In this document: positions 33,846-41,420 of the stretch, one piece after another
Numbering within the stretch: the stretch's first letter is position 1
How the letters are laid out: each line of letters begins with the position of its first letter
NCBI GenBank assembly: GCA_964551315.1
Contig: CAZKCM010000018.1
Span: forward strand, 7,006-71,005
From: Virgifigura sp964551315
GTDB lineage: Bacteria > Pseudomonadota > Alphaproteobacteria > Dongiales > Dongiaceae
Direction of reading: 5' to 3'
DNA: 64,000 nucleotides
Position numbers and translations under genes: made by a program
The notes under the pieces: generated by a model
What the model saw: the letters and a program-made list of their open reading frames with translations, nothing else
What the model was told of the DNA's origin: nothing
Database searches by the model: none

Positions 33846-35779
33846 TCGGCCGCTTCCGGCGCGGCGGATCGCGGCCCCGTCGCGCGGGATTCGAGCCACG
33901 GTCGGCGCAGAAACGCATCGAACATGATCAGGGCCCAGAGGGTGCGGCCGTGGTCGACCCGGCCGCTTCGGTGCTCCGTGGCCAGACGGCGCAGGAAGCC
34001 GCCGTCGAACAGCCCGCAGTCGGTGAGCTTCGAGGCGGAGACGAGCGCTTCGACATGGCCGGCGAGCTCGTTGCGAAGCCAGGATCGGAGGGGGACGGAG
34101 AACCCCTGCTTCGGTCGGTAGAGCAGATCGTGCGGAAGGAGCGGCTCGACCGCCTTCTTCAGGAGGTACTTGCCGCCGGTGCCGCGGATCTTGAGGTGCA
34201 GCGGCAGCCCGGCCGCCCACTCGACGAGCCGGTGGTCCAGCAGGGGGGTGCGGACCTCCAGCGAGTTGGCCATGCTGGCGCGATCGACCTTCGTCAGCAT
34301 GCCGCCGGCGAGCCAGGTCTTCAGGTCGATGTACTGCGCCCGGGCGACCGGGTCCTCGGTCCCGGCGCGGGCGCCGTGCTCGCGCAGCACCTCGATGGCC
34401 TCGTATCCGTCGAGCGCGGCCCGGAAATCTCCGCTGTAGAGCCTGCGGCGCAGCGGCGTCGGCAAGAGCGTCACCGCCCGGAAATAGCCGCCGACGGCGT
34501 CCTGGGACAACGCCTCGAAGGTCGCTTTGCCGCGCAGGAAGCGGGGCGCCCAGTCGAGCTTGGGGTAGACGGCCGCCAGCGTCCCGAACAGCGGGCGACG
34601 AAGGCCCGCCGGAAGCATCCGCTTGACCTGCTCCTCGCGCAGATGGAGGGCATAGCGCCGGTAGCCGGCGAACACCTCGTCGCCGCCGTCGCCGGAAAGC
34701 GCCACGGTGACCTTCTCGCGGGCGAGCGCGCTCAGCATGTAGGTCGGGAGGGCGGAGCTGTCGGCGAAGGGTTCGCAATAGGCGGCCGCCAGCCGGTCGA
34801 TGAGGGCGTAGGCGTCGACGTCGACGCGTTTCGTGAAATGGGCGGTCCCATAGCGCTCCGCGACGGCTGCCGCGTAGCGCGATTCGTCGAAGCGCGCGTC
34901 GCCGAAGCCGATGGAGCAGGTTCGGATCGGTGTCGTCGAGGCCTGCGCCATGAAGGCGACGACGGCGCTCGAATCGACGCCGCCGGACAGGAAGGCGCCG
35001 AGCGGCACGTCCGAGATGAGGCGCATCCGCACGCTGTCGCGCAGGCGCTCGGCGAGTTCCGCCGTCAGCTCCGCTTCGGGGCGCCCGTCCGGCTCCGGGA
35101 AGCGCAGGTCCCAGTACGGAGTCGGCGCGGGCACGCCTTTCCCGCGGGTGAGGACGAGATGGTGCGCCGGCGGCAGCTTGCGGACGCCGCGGAAGATGGT
35201 CTTCGGGTCGGGGACATAGCCGAAGGCGAAGTAGTCCTCCACCGCCTGGGTGTCGAGCTCCGGTTCCTCGGGCAGGCCGGCGACGACCGCCTGAAGCTCG
35301 GAGGCGAAGACGATCCGGTCATCGGCGATCGCATAGTAGAGCGGCTTCTTCCCGAGCCGGTCGCGCGCGAGGAACAGCGTCTGCCGGTCGGCGTCCCACA
35401 AGGCGAAGGCGTACATGCCGCGGAACCGTTCCAAGCAGGCCGCGCCCCATTCCTCCCAGGCATGGACCAAGACCTCCGTGTCGCATCGGGTCCGGAAGCG
35501 GTGCCCGCGCCGGGTCAGTTCTTCGGCGAGCTCTTGGAAGTTGTACAGCATGCCGTTGTAGATGACGGCGACGCTGCCGGTCTCGTTGAACATGGGCTGC
35601 CGGCCGCCGCCGACATCGATGATGGCGAGGCGGCGGTGGCCGAATCCGACTCCCGGCGCCTCGAAGATCTCGTCGCCGTCCGGGCCTCGGTGGGCGAGAA
35701 GGGCGTTCATGCGGGCGAGCCGCGCGCGGTCCACCGGCCGCGTGTCCCGCAGATCGACGATGCCGCTGATCCCGCACAT
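33842..35779 (-). CDS. Asparagine synthase-like amidotransferase (XrtA-associated)
   Basis: A 645-residue glutamine-dependent amidotransferase resembling AsnB and the exosortase-cluster family TIGR03108. The N-terminal Ntn glutaminase starts MCGISGIVD with Cys2 as nucleophile, followed by LLAHRGPDGDEIF and AVIYNGMLYNFQELAEEL. The synthetase half has the pyrophosphate loop LGAFLSGGVDSSAVVAFMA and VALSGDGGDEVFAGYRRY. It can therefore hydrolyse glutamine and adenylate a carboxyl group. In polysaccharide clusters such enzymes are proposed to amidate sugar acids or peptides, not to make asparagine. It lies 21 bases after xrtA and overlaps the FemAB-like gene by 4 bases. Confidence 0.92.
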   Translation of the reverse strand: MCGISGIVDLRDTRPVDRARLARMNALLAHRGPDGDEIFEAPGVGFGHRRLAIIDVGGGRQPMFNETGSVAVIYNGMLYNFQELAEELTRRGHRFRTRCDTEVLVHAWEEWGAACLERFRGMYAFALWDADRQTLFLARDRLGKKPLYYAIADDRIVFASELQAVVAGLPEEPELDTQAVEDYFAFGYVPDPKTIFRGVRKLPPAHHLVLTRGKGVPAPTPYWDLRFPEPDGRPEAELTAELAERLRDSVRMRLISDVPLGAFLSGGVDSSAVVAFMAQASTTPIRTCSIGFGDARFDESRYAAAVAERYGTAHFTKRVDVDAYALIDRLAAAYCEPFADSSALPTYMLSALAREKVTVALSGDGGDEVFAGYRRYALHLREEQVKRMLPAGLRRPLFGTLAAVYPKLDWAPRFLRGKATFEALSQDAVGGYFRAVTLLPTPLRRRLYSGDFRAALDGYEAIEVLREHGARAGTEDPVARAQYIDLKTWLAGGMLTKVDRASMANSLEVRTPLLDHRLVEWAAGLPLHLKIRGTGGKYLLKKAVEPLLPHDLLYRPKQGFSVPLRSWLRNELAGHVEALVSASKLTDCGLFDGGFLRRLATEHRSGRVDHGRTLWALIMFDAFLRRPWLESRATGPRSAAPEAAE

Positions 35780-35800
35780 GGCTGGCCTCGTTCGTCGCCG

Positions 35801-37414
35801 CTAATCCGTGCCGGTCCCGCCGAGCGCCCGCAGATAGGCCGACAGCGGCGCCGTCCCGTCCAGGAACCGTTCGATTGTCTCCTTTGCCTCCCCCGGGCCG
35901 TCATGAAATTCCGCGGCGATGGCGACCACGGCCGCTGCCGGATCCGACCCGAGAAGCCGGCCGCGCACCTGAAGAAGCTTGGCGACCAGCGGGCTGGCGG
36001 TGAATTGGCCGTCGATCCAGTACCAGGAGACGACCAGCCGCTGCGCCGCCCCCGAGGCGAGCCGGTCGAGCCGGGCCTCCGCCGGAAGGTCTTCCTGCCG
36101 GAGGGCGATTTGCCCCCGTTCCACGCGCCGCCAGGTCCGGCCATCCTCGAAGCTGTTGGCATAGTAGACGGCCTCGGCGCCCTGTCGCTGGTAGACGTAA
36201 TAGGCGACGAAGAAGTCGACGAACGCCCCGTCCTCCGCCCGGTACCTTTCGAGGACGATGCGGTCGGCGCCGGGGAACCGAGGCAGCCAGGACGGCCCCT
36301 CTGCCTCGACCCGGGTCCAACCGGGGTTGACCTCCGGCGGAACGTCCGAGGGGACCGTCGAGGTCGCCGGCGGGCGCATGATCGTCAGGGCGTAGCTCGG
36401 GGCAGCCAGAACGATCAGCAGCGCGACGACCGCCAGGCCGGTCCGCCACGGCCGCCGCTCCGCGGCGGCCCAGTCCGGCCCTTCCGAGGATTCGGCGAGC
36501 CGGCCGATCGGACGGTCGGTGAACAGGTTTCCGATCAGCAGCAGAACGATCATCACGGCGGTGAAGAAGCCCCAGCCGTAGACGATGTGGTCCACCCCGG
36601 CGGCCAAGCGGTTGTCGGTCAGATGGGCGATGAGAATGATCCCGAACGCCCGGAAGCCGTTGGCGATGACCGGAACCACGAAGGCGAGGGCGAGGAAAGC
36701 CACCCACTTCCACCACTTGGTGTAGGCGAGATAGGCGAAGAGGGTCGCGACCACGACGTTGGCGATCAGGAACCGCACGCCGGCGCAGGCTTCGGCTACC
36801 TCGAACAGGCCGTTCGGGATGGTGATGAGGATGCCGTCGTGGAAGACAGGGATCCCGATCAGCCGAAGCAGCTTCACCGAGAAGACCGCCGTGAACTGCT
36901 GCAGCGGCGGGATCAGAAAGTCGCCGACCGGGACCATGAAGAACAGGAACAGGAGCGGGAAGGCCAGCTTTGCCGCGATGCGCCGGCCGAATGCGAACAG
37001 GAACAGGGCGACCACCGTGCCGATCAGGCCGACATACTGGACGACCATCACGTCGGCGGCGCGGCCGAGCAGCCATCCGCAGGAAAAGGCCAGCACGGCG
37101 AGAAGGGCCAGCGGCTCCTGCTCCGGCATCATCCGCCGCAGCTCGTCGCGGCGCATCCAGATAAGGAACAGGCTGATGGGAAGGACCAGAAAGCCGTGGT
37201 TGTAGGTGGTGGTTTTCCACCAGGTGGTCGCCATGGCGACCACCACGTCGGCGAGCAGGGCGACCAGCAGGGCGACCAGTACGCCGAACCAGCCGATGGC
37301 CCGCGTCCAGGCCTGCGCTCTGGCCCGTTCCGATGGTCGGATCTCCGTCCGACGTTCCGCGTGATCCGTCATGTCGGGCTCGCGAGAAGCATCATCGAGG
37401 CTCTCCGTCATCAT
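35801..37414 (-). CDS. xrtA: Exosortase A fused to an EpsI domain
   Basis: A 537-residue fusion. Residues 40-300 form the eight-helix exosortase membrane domain, with the catalytic Cys210 in EVAEACAGVRF, Arg255 in IANGFRAFG and His276 in VDHIVYGWGFF. All three catalytic residues are intact. Exosortase A cleaves PEP-CTERM proteins near the Pro-Glu-Pro motif and is thought to pass them to a surface polysaccharide. After another helix (about 325-345) the C-terminal part (355-525) is an EpsI domain (PGWTRVEAEGPSWLPRF, DFFVAYYVYQRQGAEAVYY, VSWYWIDGQF), which in many systems is a separate protein. The start ATG at 37414 is tentative; the first 35 residues are polar. Confidence 0.93.
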   Translation of the reverse strand: MMTESLDDASREPDMTDHAERRTEIRPSERARAQAWTRAIGWFGVLVALLVALLADVVVAMATTWWKTTTYNHGFLVLPISLFLIWMRRDELRRMMPEQEPLALLAVLAFSCGWLLGRAADVMVVQYVGLIGTVVALFLFAFGRRIAAKLAFPLLFLFFMVPVGDFLIPPLQQFTAVFSVKLLRLIGIPVFHDGILITIPNGLFEVAEACAGVRFLIANVVVATLFAYLAYTKWWKWVAFLALAFVVPVIANGFRAFGIILIAHLTDNRLAAGVDHIVYGWGFFTAVMIVLLLIGNLFTDRPIGRLAESSEGPDWAAAERRPWRTGLAVVALLIVLAAPSYALTIMRPPATSTVPSDVPPEVNPGWTRVEAEGPSWLPRFPGADRIVLERYRAEDGAFVDFFVAYYVYQRQGAEAVYYANSFEDGRTWRRVERGQIALRQEDLPAEARLDRLASGAAQRLVVSWYWIDGQFTASPLVAKLLQVRGRLLGSDPAAAVVAIAAEFHDGPGEAKETIERFLDGTAPLSAYLRALGGTGTD

Positions 37415-37441
37415 CGCCGCCGGATCTCGACTTCCGCCGTG

Positions 37442-38278
37442 TCAGCCCGGCCGGGCCTCCGCGGCCGCGACGCTCCGGCCCAGACGACGATACAGCCGAG
37501 TGCGGCCCAAGGCATAGCGGTGCTTGGCGAAGAGATAGGCCAAGCCCTTGGCGTGCCGCCAGGTGAAGGACGGGCGCTTGGCCCCTCGGCCGATTTCCTG
37601 CGCGTCGTGGATGGCGTGGACCGAGGGATCGTAGACCACGGAATACCCGGCCTGCCAGACCCGCAGGCAGTAATCGACATCCTCGGGCGAGTAGAAGATG
37701 CGCTCGTCCAGGGGCCCCACCCGGTCGAGCACGTCGCGCCGGAACAGCCAGAACGCCGAGATCGCGTAGTCTACGGCGACGACGCCGCCGGAGGGATCGG
37801 GTGGCCGGAGCGCCGCCTCGAGGGAGCGCAGGCTGAGGAACCGTCGCAGCTTCCGGCCCAGGGTGGGGAAGACGTCGGTCGACAATTGCGGGCGTCCGTC
37901 CGGATAAATCAGGCGCGGTGCCACGATCCCCCGCTTGGGATCGGCGTCTGCGACGCCGATCAGATGATCGACTGTGCCGATGGGGACCTCGACGTCCGAA
38001 TCCAGGATGAGAATGTAGCGACCGCTCGACCGTCGCAGGGCCATGTTGCGCGATACGGTCGTGCCGGTGTTGCGCTCGCAGTAGATGCCGTGGACCAGAT
38101 CCGGGTATTTCGCCTCGAGGCGCCGCAGCTCGGCCACGCTGCCGTCCGTCGAACCGTTTTCCACGACCCAGATCTCGTTGGGCTCGCCCGACCGGGACAG
38201 TTCGGCGGCGAGCGAGTCGACACACTTGGCCAGATATCGCGCCGAGTTGAAGGACAGGATGACGGCGGAAACGCGCAT
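37442..38278 (-). CDS. GT2 glycosyltransferase
   Basis: A 278-residue GT-A fold glycosyltransferase of family 2. The nucleotide-binding start is VSAVILSFNSARYLAKCVDS. It is followed by IWVVENGSTDGSVAEL and the metal-binding DxD-type motif in YILILDSDVEVPIG. The acceptor-side ISAFWLFRRDVLDRVGPLDE and FYSPEDVDYCLRVWQAGY resemble rhamnosyltransferase-like GT2 proteins. It would add a sugar to the growing lipid-linked oligosaccharide at the inner face of the inner membrane. It starts 3 bases after the FemAB gene and ends 27 bases before xrtA, inside the long string. No membrane helices are visible. Confidence 0.9.
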   Translation of the reverse strand: MRVSAVILSFNSARYLAKCVDSLAAELSRSGEPNEIWVVENGSTDGSVAELRRLEAKYPDLVHGIYCERNTGTTVSRNMALRRSSGRYILILDSDVEVPIGTVDHLIGVADADPKRGIVAPRLIYPDGRPQLSTDVFPTLGRKLRRFLSLRSLEAALRPPDPSGGVVAVDYAISAFWLFRRDVLDRVGPLDERIFYSPEDVDYCLRVWQAGYSVVYDPSVHAIHDAQEIGRGAKRPSFTWRHAKGLAYLFAKHRYALGRTRLYRRLGRSVAAAEARPG

Positions 38279-38281
38279 CGC

Positions 38282-39316
38282 TCAGCCCAGCTGCCGCGCG
38301 ATCGGCGGCCCGATGAGGTTGGCGACCGGAAGCGGCAGGCGCTTCCAGGTCTCGACGAACACCCGGTACTTCGGGTTCAGCGGATTGATGTTTGGGATCT
38401 CCTTGCTGCGGACCAGGTGGTACTGGTAGTGCAGCGGCTCCGGCTTGAATCCCCAGAACACCTTGTAGTCGAAGGAACCGGTGCCGAATTTGCTGCGCCC
38501 GAAATCGAACACCCTGGCGCCCCGCGCGACCGCCCGGCGCATCAGCGTCCAGTACATGTAGTCGTAGGCGTGGAGCCGGCGCGCAACCGGACGCGCGCTG
38601 GAGTAGTAGGGCGTGACCTCGTCCTTGAAGTAGAGGCTGGTCGCCGCGGCGACCGGCCCGTCGGGCCCGTGGACCACCGCGACCTCCACGGCGTCGCCGA
38701 ATTCCCGCTTCAGGTTGATGAAGAACCGCTTCGGAAAGACCGGCGTACCGAGGTTGCGCAGGCTTTCGGCGTAGATGCGGTAGAAGTCGTCGATCGGGGC
38801 ATCCACCTCGACCGACAGCCCGTTCTTGAAGCTCTTCTTCAGGTCGTAACGCCGCTTGGACGGCACCGCTTTGAGGGCCGCGGCCTCGTCCGGAAGAATC
38901 TCGCGCCGGAAGGTCGCGTAGACGTCGGTCTTGGCCGGCCAATCGATCGCTCTGACCGGCCCCTGGTGGCGAAGTTCGACGTAATCGACCCCGAGCTCCC
39001 GCCCCAGCGCCGCCGCGTCCTCGGCAAGGGCGGCCGTCGCCTCGTCGTCGAGCGCGGCAACGCCGCCATAGACGCCGAACCCGGTCGAAATCAGCGCGTT
39101 CCCGAACAGCCGCGTCTTGACGTGGACGAGCGGCAGGATGCCGACGATCGCCCCGTCGCGGCGGGCGTAGCGGAAATGGCTCTCATATCCATAGCTCTCC
39201 GCCACCACGCGGCGCCAGCCGGCGCGGTGGAAGAAGCTGGTTCCGGGGCAGGCCGCGACGAACGCCTCCCACGGGGCCTCATCCGCCTGGCCCAGCTCAT
39301 GGATCGTGACCGCCAT
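38282..39316 (-). CDS. FemAB-family protein of the XrtA/PEP-CTERM system
   Basis: A 344-residue FemAB-type protein that matches the exosortase-associated form (TIGR03019-like). Characteristic segments are ACPGTSFFHRAGWRRVVAES, GILPLVHVKTRLFGNALIS, KRRYDLKKSFKNGLSVEVD and FDFGRSKFGTGSFDYKVFWG, the last being the double-GNAT substrate region. Its ATG directly abuts the TGA of the deacetylase gene. FemAB proteins add amino acids to peptidoglycan peptides in Gram-positives; in exosortase clusters the role is unknown, perhaps an aminoacyl or acyl modification of the polysaccharide. It is distinct in sequence from the second FemAB-like protein at 32745, so the cluster carries two. Confidence 0.9.
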   Translation of the reverse strand: MAVTIHELGQADEAPWEAFVAACPGTSFFHRAGWRRVVAESYGYESHFRYARRDGAIVGILPLVHVKTRLFGNALISTGFGVYGGVAALDDEATAALAEDAAALGRELGVDYVELRHQGPVRAIDWPAKTDVYATFRREILPDEAAALKAVPSKRRYDLKKSFKNGLSVEVDAPIDDFYRIYAESLRNLGTPVFPKRFFINLKREFGDAVEVAVVHGPDGPVAAATSLYFKDEVTPYYSSARPVARRLHAYDYMYWTLMRRAVARGARVFDFGRSKFGTGSFDYKVFWGFKPEPLHYQYHLVRSKEIPNINPLNPKYRVFVETWKRLPLPVANLIGPPIARQLG

Positions 39317-40291
39317 TCAGAGTCCGGCGACGCCTTTGCCGTTATCCAGGAAGACCTCGTCGACTCGCGACCACGCGAAGTCCGACAGCGCTCGGCGCAG
39401 CTTGGCCTCCATACCCTTAAGATTGACGTAATGCCGCAGCCGCGACCGCCGCGGCGCGGTTGTGATGCGCGGTTGCTCGGGGTCGATCTCCCAGGGATGG
39501 AAGTAGAAGATCGCCGGCCGTCCCTCCGTCTCGTTCACGCGCCGCAAGCCCTGGCGCCACAACGCGTAGGGGAACAACCGGAAATAGCCGCCGCCGCCGC
39601 AGGGCAGACGGCGGCCCAGCAATTCGACGGTCGTGATCGGAATCTCGAGGAGGCCGAAGCCGTCGGGACGGGCGCGGCCGGGGCCGCGCTCGTCGGACCC
39701 AGGGCCATTGGGGCGGAACGGAAACCGGTCGGCGTCGGGAACGCCGTAATGGTCGTGCCGGATCGGGTTGATGCTCGAACTGTAGGTATACCCGGTCTCG
39801 GCGAGCACATCGAAGGCCCACCAGGTCTCGCGGTTGATCGAGAAGCTGGCGGCGCGGTATCCCTTCACCGCGACGCCGCCGAGGTCTTCGAGGATCTTCT
39901 TCGTCCGCGATACGTCTTCCCGGAACTCGTCCGGGGTCTGTTCGAAGACGCGATAGTGGGACAGGCCGTGGCTGGCCAGCTCGTGCCCCTCCTCGACGAT
40001 CCTGCGGACGAGGTTCGGATGGCGCTCGGCGATGCAGCCCAGCATGAAGAAGGTGGCGCGCACCTTGGCTTCGGCGAACAGCTCGAGGATGCGGTCGGTG
40101 TTTCGCTCCACCCGGGATGGATAGTTCGGCCAGTCGGCGCGCGTGATCGTGCCGGCGAAGGCCGAGACCTGATAGTAATCCTCGACATCGACGGACATCG
40201 CATTGACGACGCGGCTGCGGCCCGCGGCGACTGGGCGCGGCGCGGCGCCGGAGGCATGTCCGGCGGAGGTCGGTTCCGTGGCGTTCATCAT
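39317..40291 (-). CDS. Polysaccharide deacetylase (XrtA-associated, CE4)
   Basis: A 324-residue NodB-type deacetylase. The catalytic base and metal Asp pair is in NAMSVDVEDYYQVSAF; the metal His pair is in GHELASHGLSHYRVFEQTPDEF. Motif 3 is GYRAASFSINRETWWAFD and the late catalytic His lies in RPAIFYFHPWEIDPEQPR. The layout matches the exosortase-associated family TIGR03006. No signal peptide is visible, so it would act in the cytoplasm or be exported by another route, removing N-acetyl groups from sugar residues. Its ATG overlaps the stop of the ATPase gene by 4 bases and its stop abuts the FemAB start, showing tight coupling. Confidence 0.93.
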   Translation of the reverse strand: MMNATEPTSAGHASGAAPRPVAAGRSRVVNAMSVDVEDYYQVSAFAGTITRADWPNYPSRVERNTDRILELFAEAKVRATFFMLGCIAERHPNLVRRIVEEGHELASHGLSHYRVFEQTPDEFREDVSRTKKILEDLGGVAVKGYRAASFSINRETWWAFDVLAETGYTYSSSINPIRHDHYGVPDADRFPFRPNGPGSDERGPGRARPDGFGLLEIPITTVELLGRRLPCGGGGYFRLFPYALWRQGLRRVNETEGRPAIFYFHPWEIDPEQPRITTAPRRSRLRHYVNLKGMEAKLRRALSDFAWSRVDEVFLDNGKGVAGL

Positions 40292-41418
40292 TTCTGTCCG
40301 GTATCGTCGTCGTCCGGCGGGCGCCCGGAGCGCTTGGCCGGCAGGAACGGCATCGAGAGATAGCTCACCGCCGTCTCCAGGAGCTCGCGCAGGACCTGTT
40401 CGTGCCGCGAGACGAGAACTTCCAGCCGGTCGAGCCGGGCGCCGAGCTCGGGCGGTATTGCGCCTGCCGGCGCGTCCGCCGCCGGCGATTCACCGAAATG
40501 GCCGTTCGTGCGCGCCGCCGAGTGGAAGCGCGGCCGGATCGGCTCGGTCAACTCTTCCGCCGGTGCCGGCTCCGCGGCGCCGCCCTGCCGCAAGGTGACT
40601 CCTTCCGCCACTTCCTTCCGCAGGTCTTCGACGACCTCGTCGACCGCGTCCTCGTCAAGGGTGTGGACCTCCTCCAGCGCGCCGTAAAGCAGCAGGCGGT
40701 TGCAGAGCGTATTGATCCGGCGCGGAATGCCCTCGGTTTCGGCAAAAATACGATCGAAGGCGGCGTCGGTGATCGCCGGATCGCCCGTCCACCCCACCAT
40801 GCTGAGGCGGTGCTTGATGTACTCCCGCGTTTCCGTGGCCGTCATCGGCTCCAGGTGATAGGAGGCGATCACCCGCTGGCGGAGCTGCTCGAGGTTGGGA
40901 TTGCCGAGCAATGCGTTGAACTGCGGCTGACCGAGGAGGAAGCTCTGGAACAGCGACTGCCCGCCGACGCTGAAGTTCGACAGCATCCGCAGTTCCTCGA
41001 TGGTCCGCATCGGCAGGTTCTGCGCCTCGTCCACCACCAGCAGCACCCGCCGGTTGAGCTTGTGCTGCTGCACGAGGAAGTTCTCGAACGCCCGCAGGAG
41101 GGACGCCTTGTCGGGCGTCGGGGCAGGGATATTGAACGCGGAGAGGATCATCCGCACCGCGTCGTCGGCCTCGACCTGCGTGGTGACGATCTGCGCCGCG
41201 ATCACCTCGGTGGAGTCGATCTCCGAGAAGAGCTGGCTCACGAGCGTCGTTTTGCCCGTCCCGACGGGGCCGGTGATGACGATGAATCCTTCTCCCTGGT
41301 GCAGCCCGAACTTCAGGTAGGACATCGCCTTCCTGTGGCTGTGACTCCGGTAGAAGAAGCGATGGTCCGGGCTCAGCTTGAAGGGCGGCCCGGACAGCCC
41401 GTAAAACTCTTCATACAT
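40288..41418 (-). CDS. XrtA/PEP-CTERM-associated ATPase (ExeA-like AAA)
   Basis: A 376-residue ATPase of the TIGR03015 type, related to ExeA/GspA. It starts MYEEFYGLSGPPFKLSPDH, a signature of the family. Walker A is VITGPVGTGKTTL, Walker B LLVVDEAQNL, and the sensor region is FLLGQPQFNALLGNPNLEQL followed by GIPRRINTLCNRLL. The C-terminal 90 residues are low in complexity and end in a predicted helix (LDRLEVLVSRHEQVLRELLE). The role in exosortase loci is unknown; energising export or assembly is a guess. The frame is open upstream past 41418, but the ATG there gives the canonical family start. It follows the outer-membrane gene by 2 bases. Confidence 0.93.
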   Translation of the reverse strand: MYEEFYGLSGPPFKLSPDHRFFYRSHSHRKAMSYLKFGLHQGEGFIVITGPVGTGKTTLVSQLFSEIDSTEVIAAQIVTTQVEADDAVRMILSAFNIPAPTPDKASLLRAFENFLVQQHKLNRRVLLVVDEAQNLPMRTIEELRMLSNFSVGGQSLFQSFLLGQPQFNALLGNPNLEQLRQRVIASYHLEPMTATETREYIKHRLSMVGWTGDPAITDAAFDRIFAETEGIPRRINTLCNRLLLYGALEEVHTLDEDAVDEVVEDLRKEVAEGVTLRQGGAAEPAPAEELTEPIRPRFHSAARTNGHFGESPAADAPAGAIPPELGARLDRLEVLVSRHEQVLRELLETAVSYLSMPFLPAKRSGRPPDDDDTGQK

Positions 41419-41420
41419 GC

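Noticed and set aside
33846..34778. N-terminal extension of the second FemAB-like protein into the amidotransferase gene
   Set aside because: The extension is Arg/Pro/Gly-rich and out of frame with the real amidotransferase; the ATG at 33845 forms a standard 4-base overlap.
33950..40363. A 2137-codon open frame on the plus strand across the polysaccharide string
   Set aside because: It is antisense to well-supported genes (amidotransferase, exosortase, GT2, FemAB, deacetylase), rich in Arg, Gly, Asp and Val with no domain, and is the kind of long shadow frame expected in very GC-rich coding DNA.
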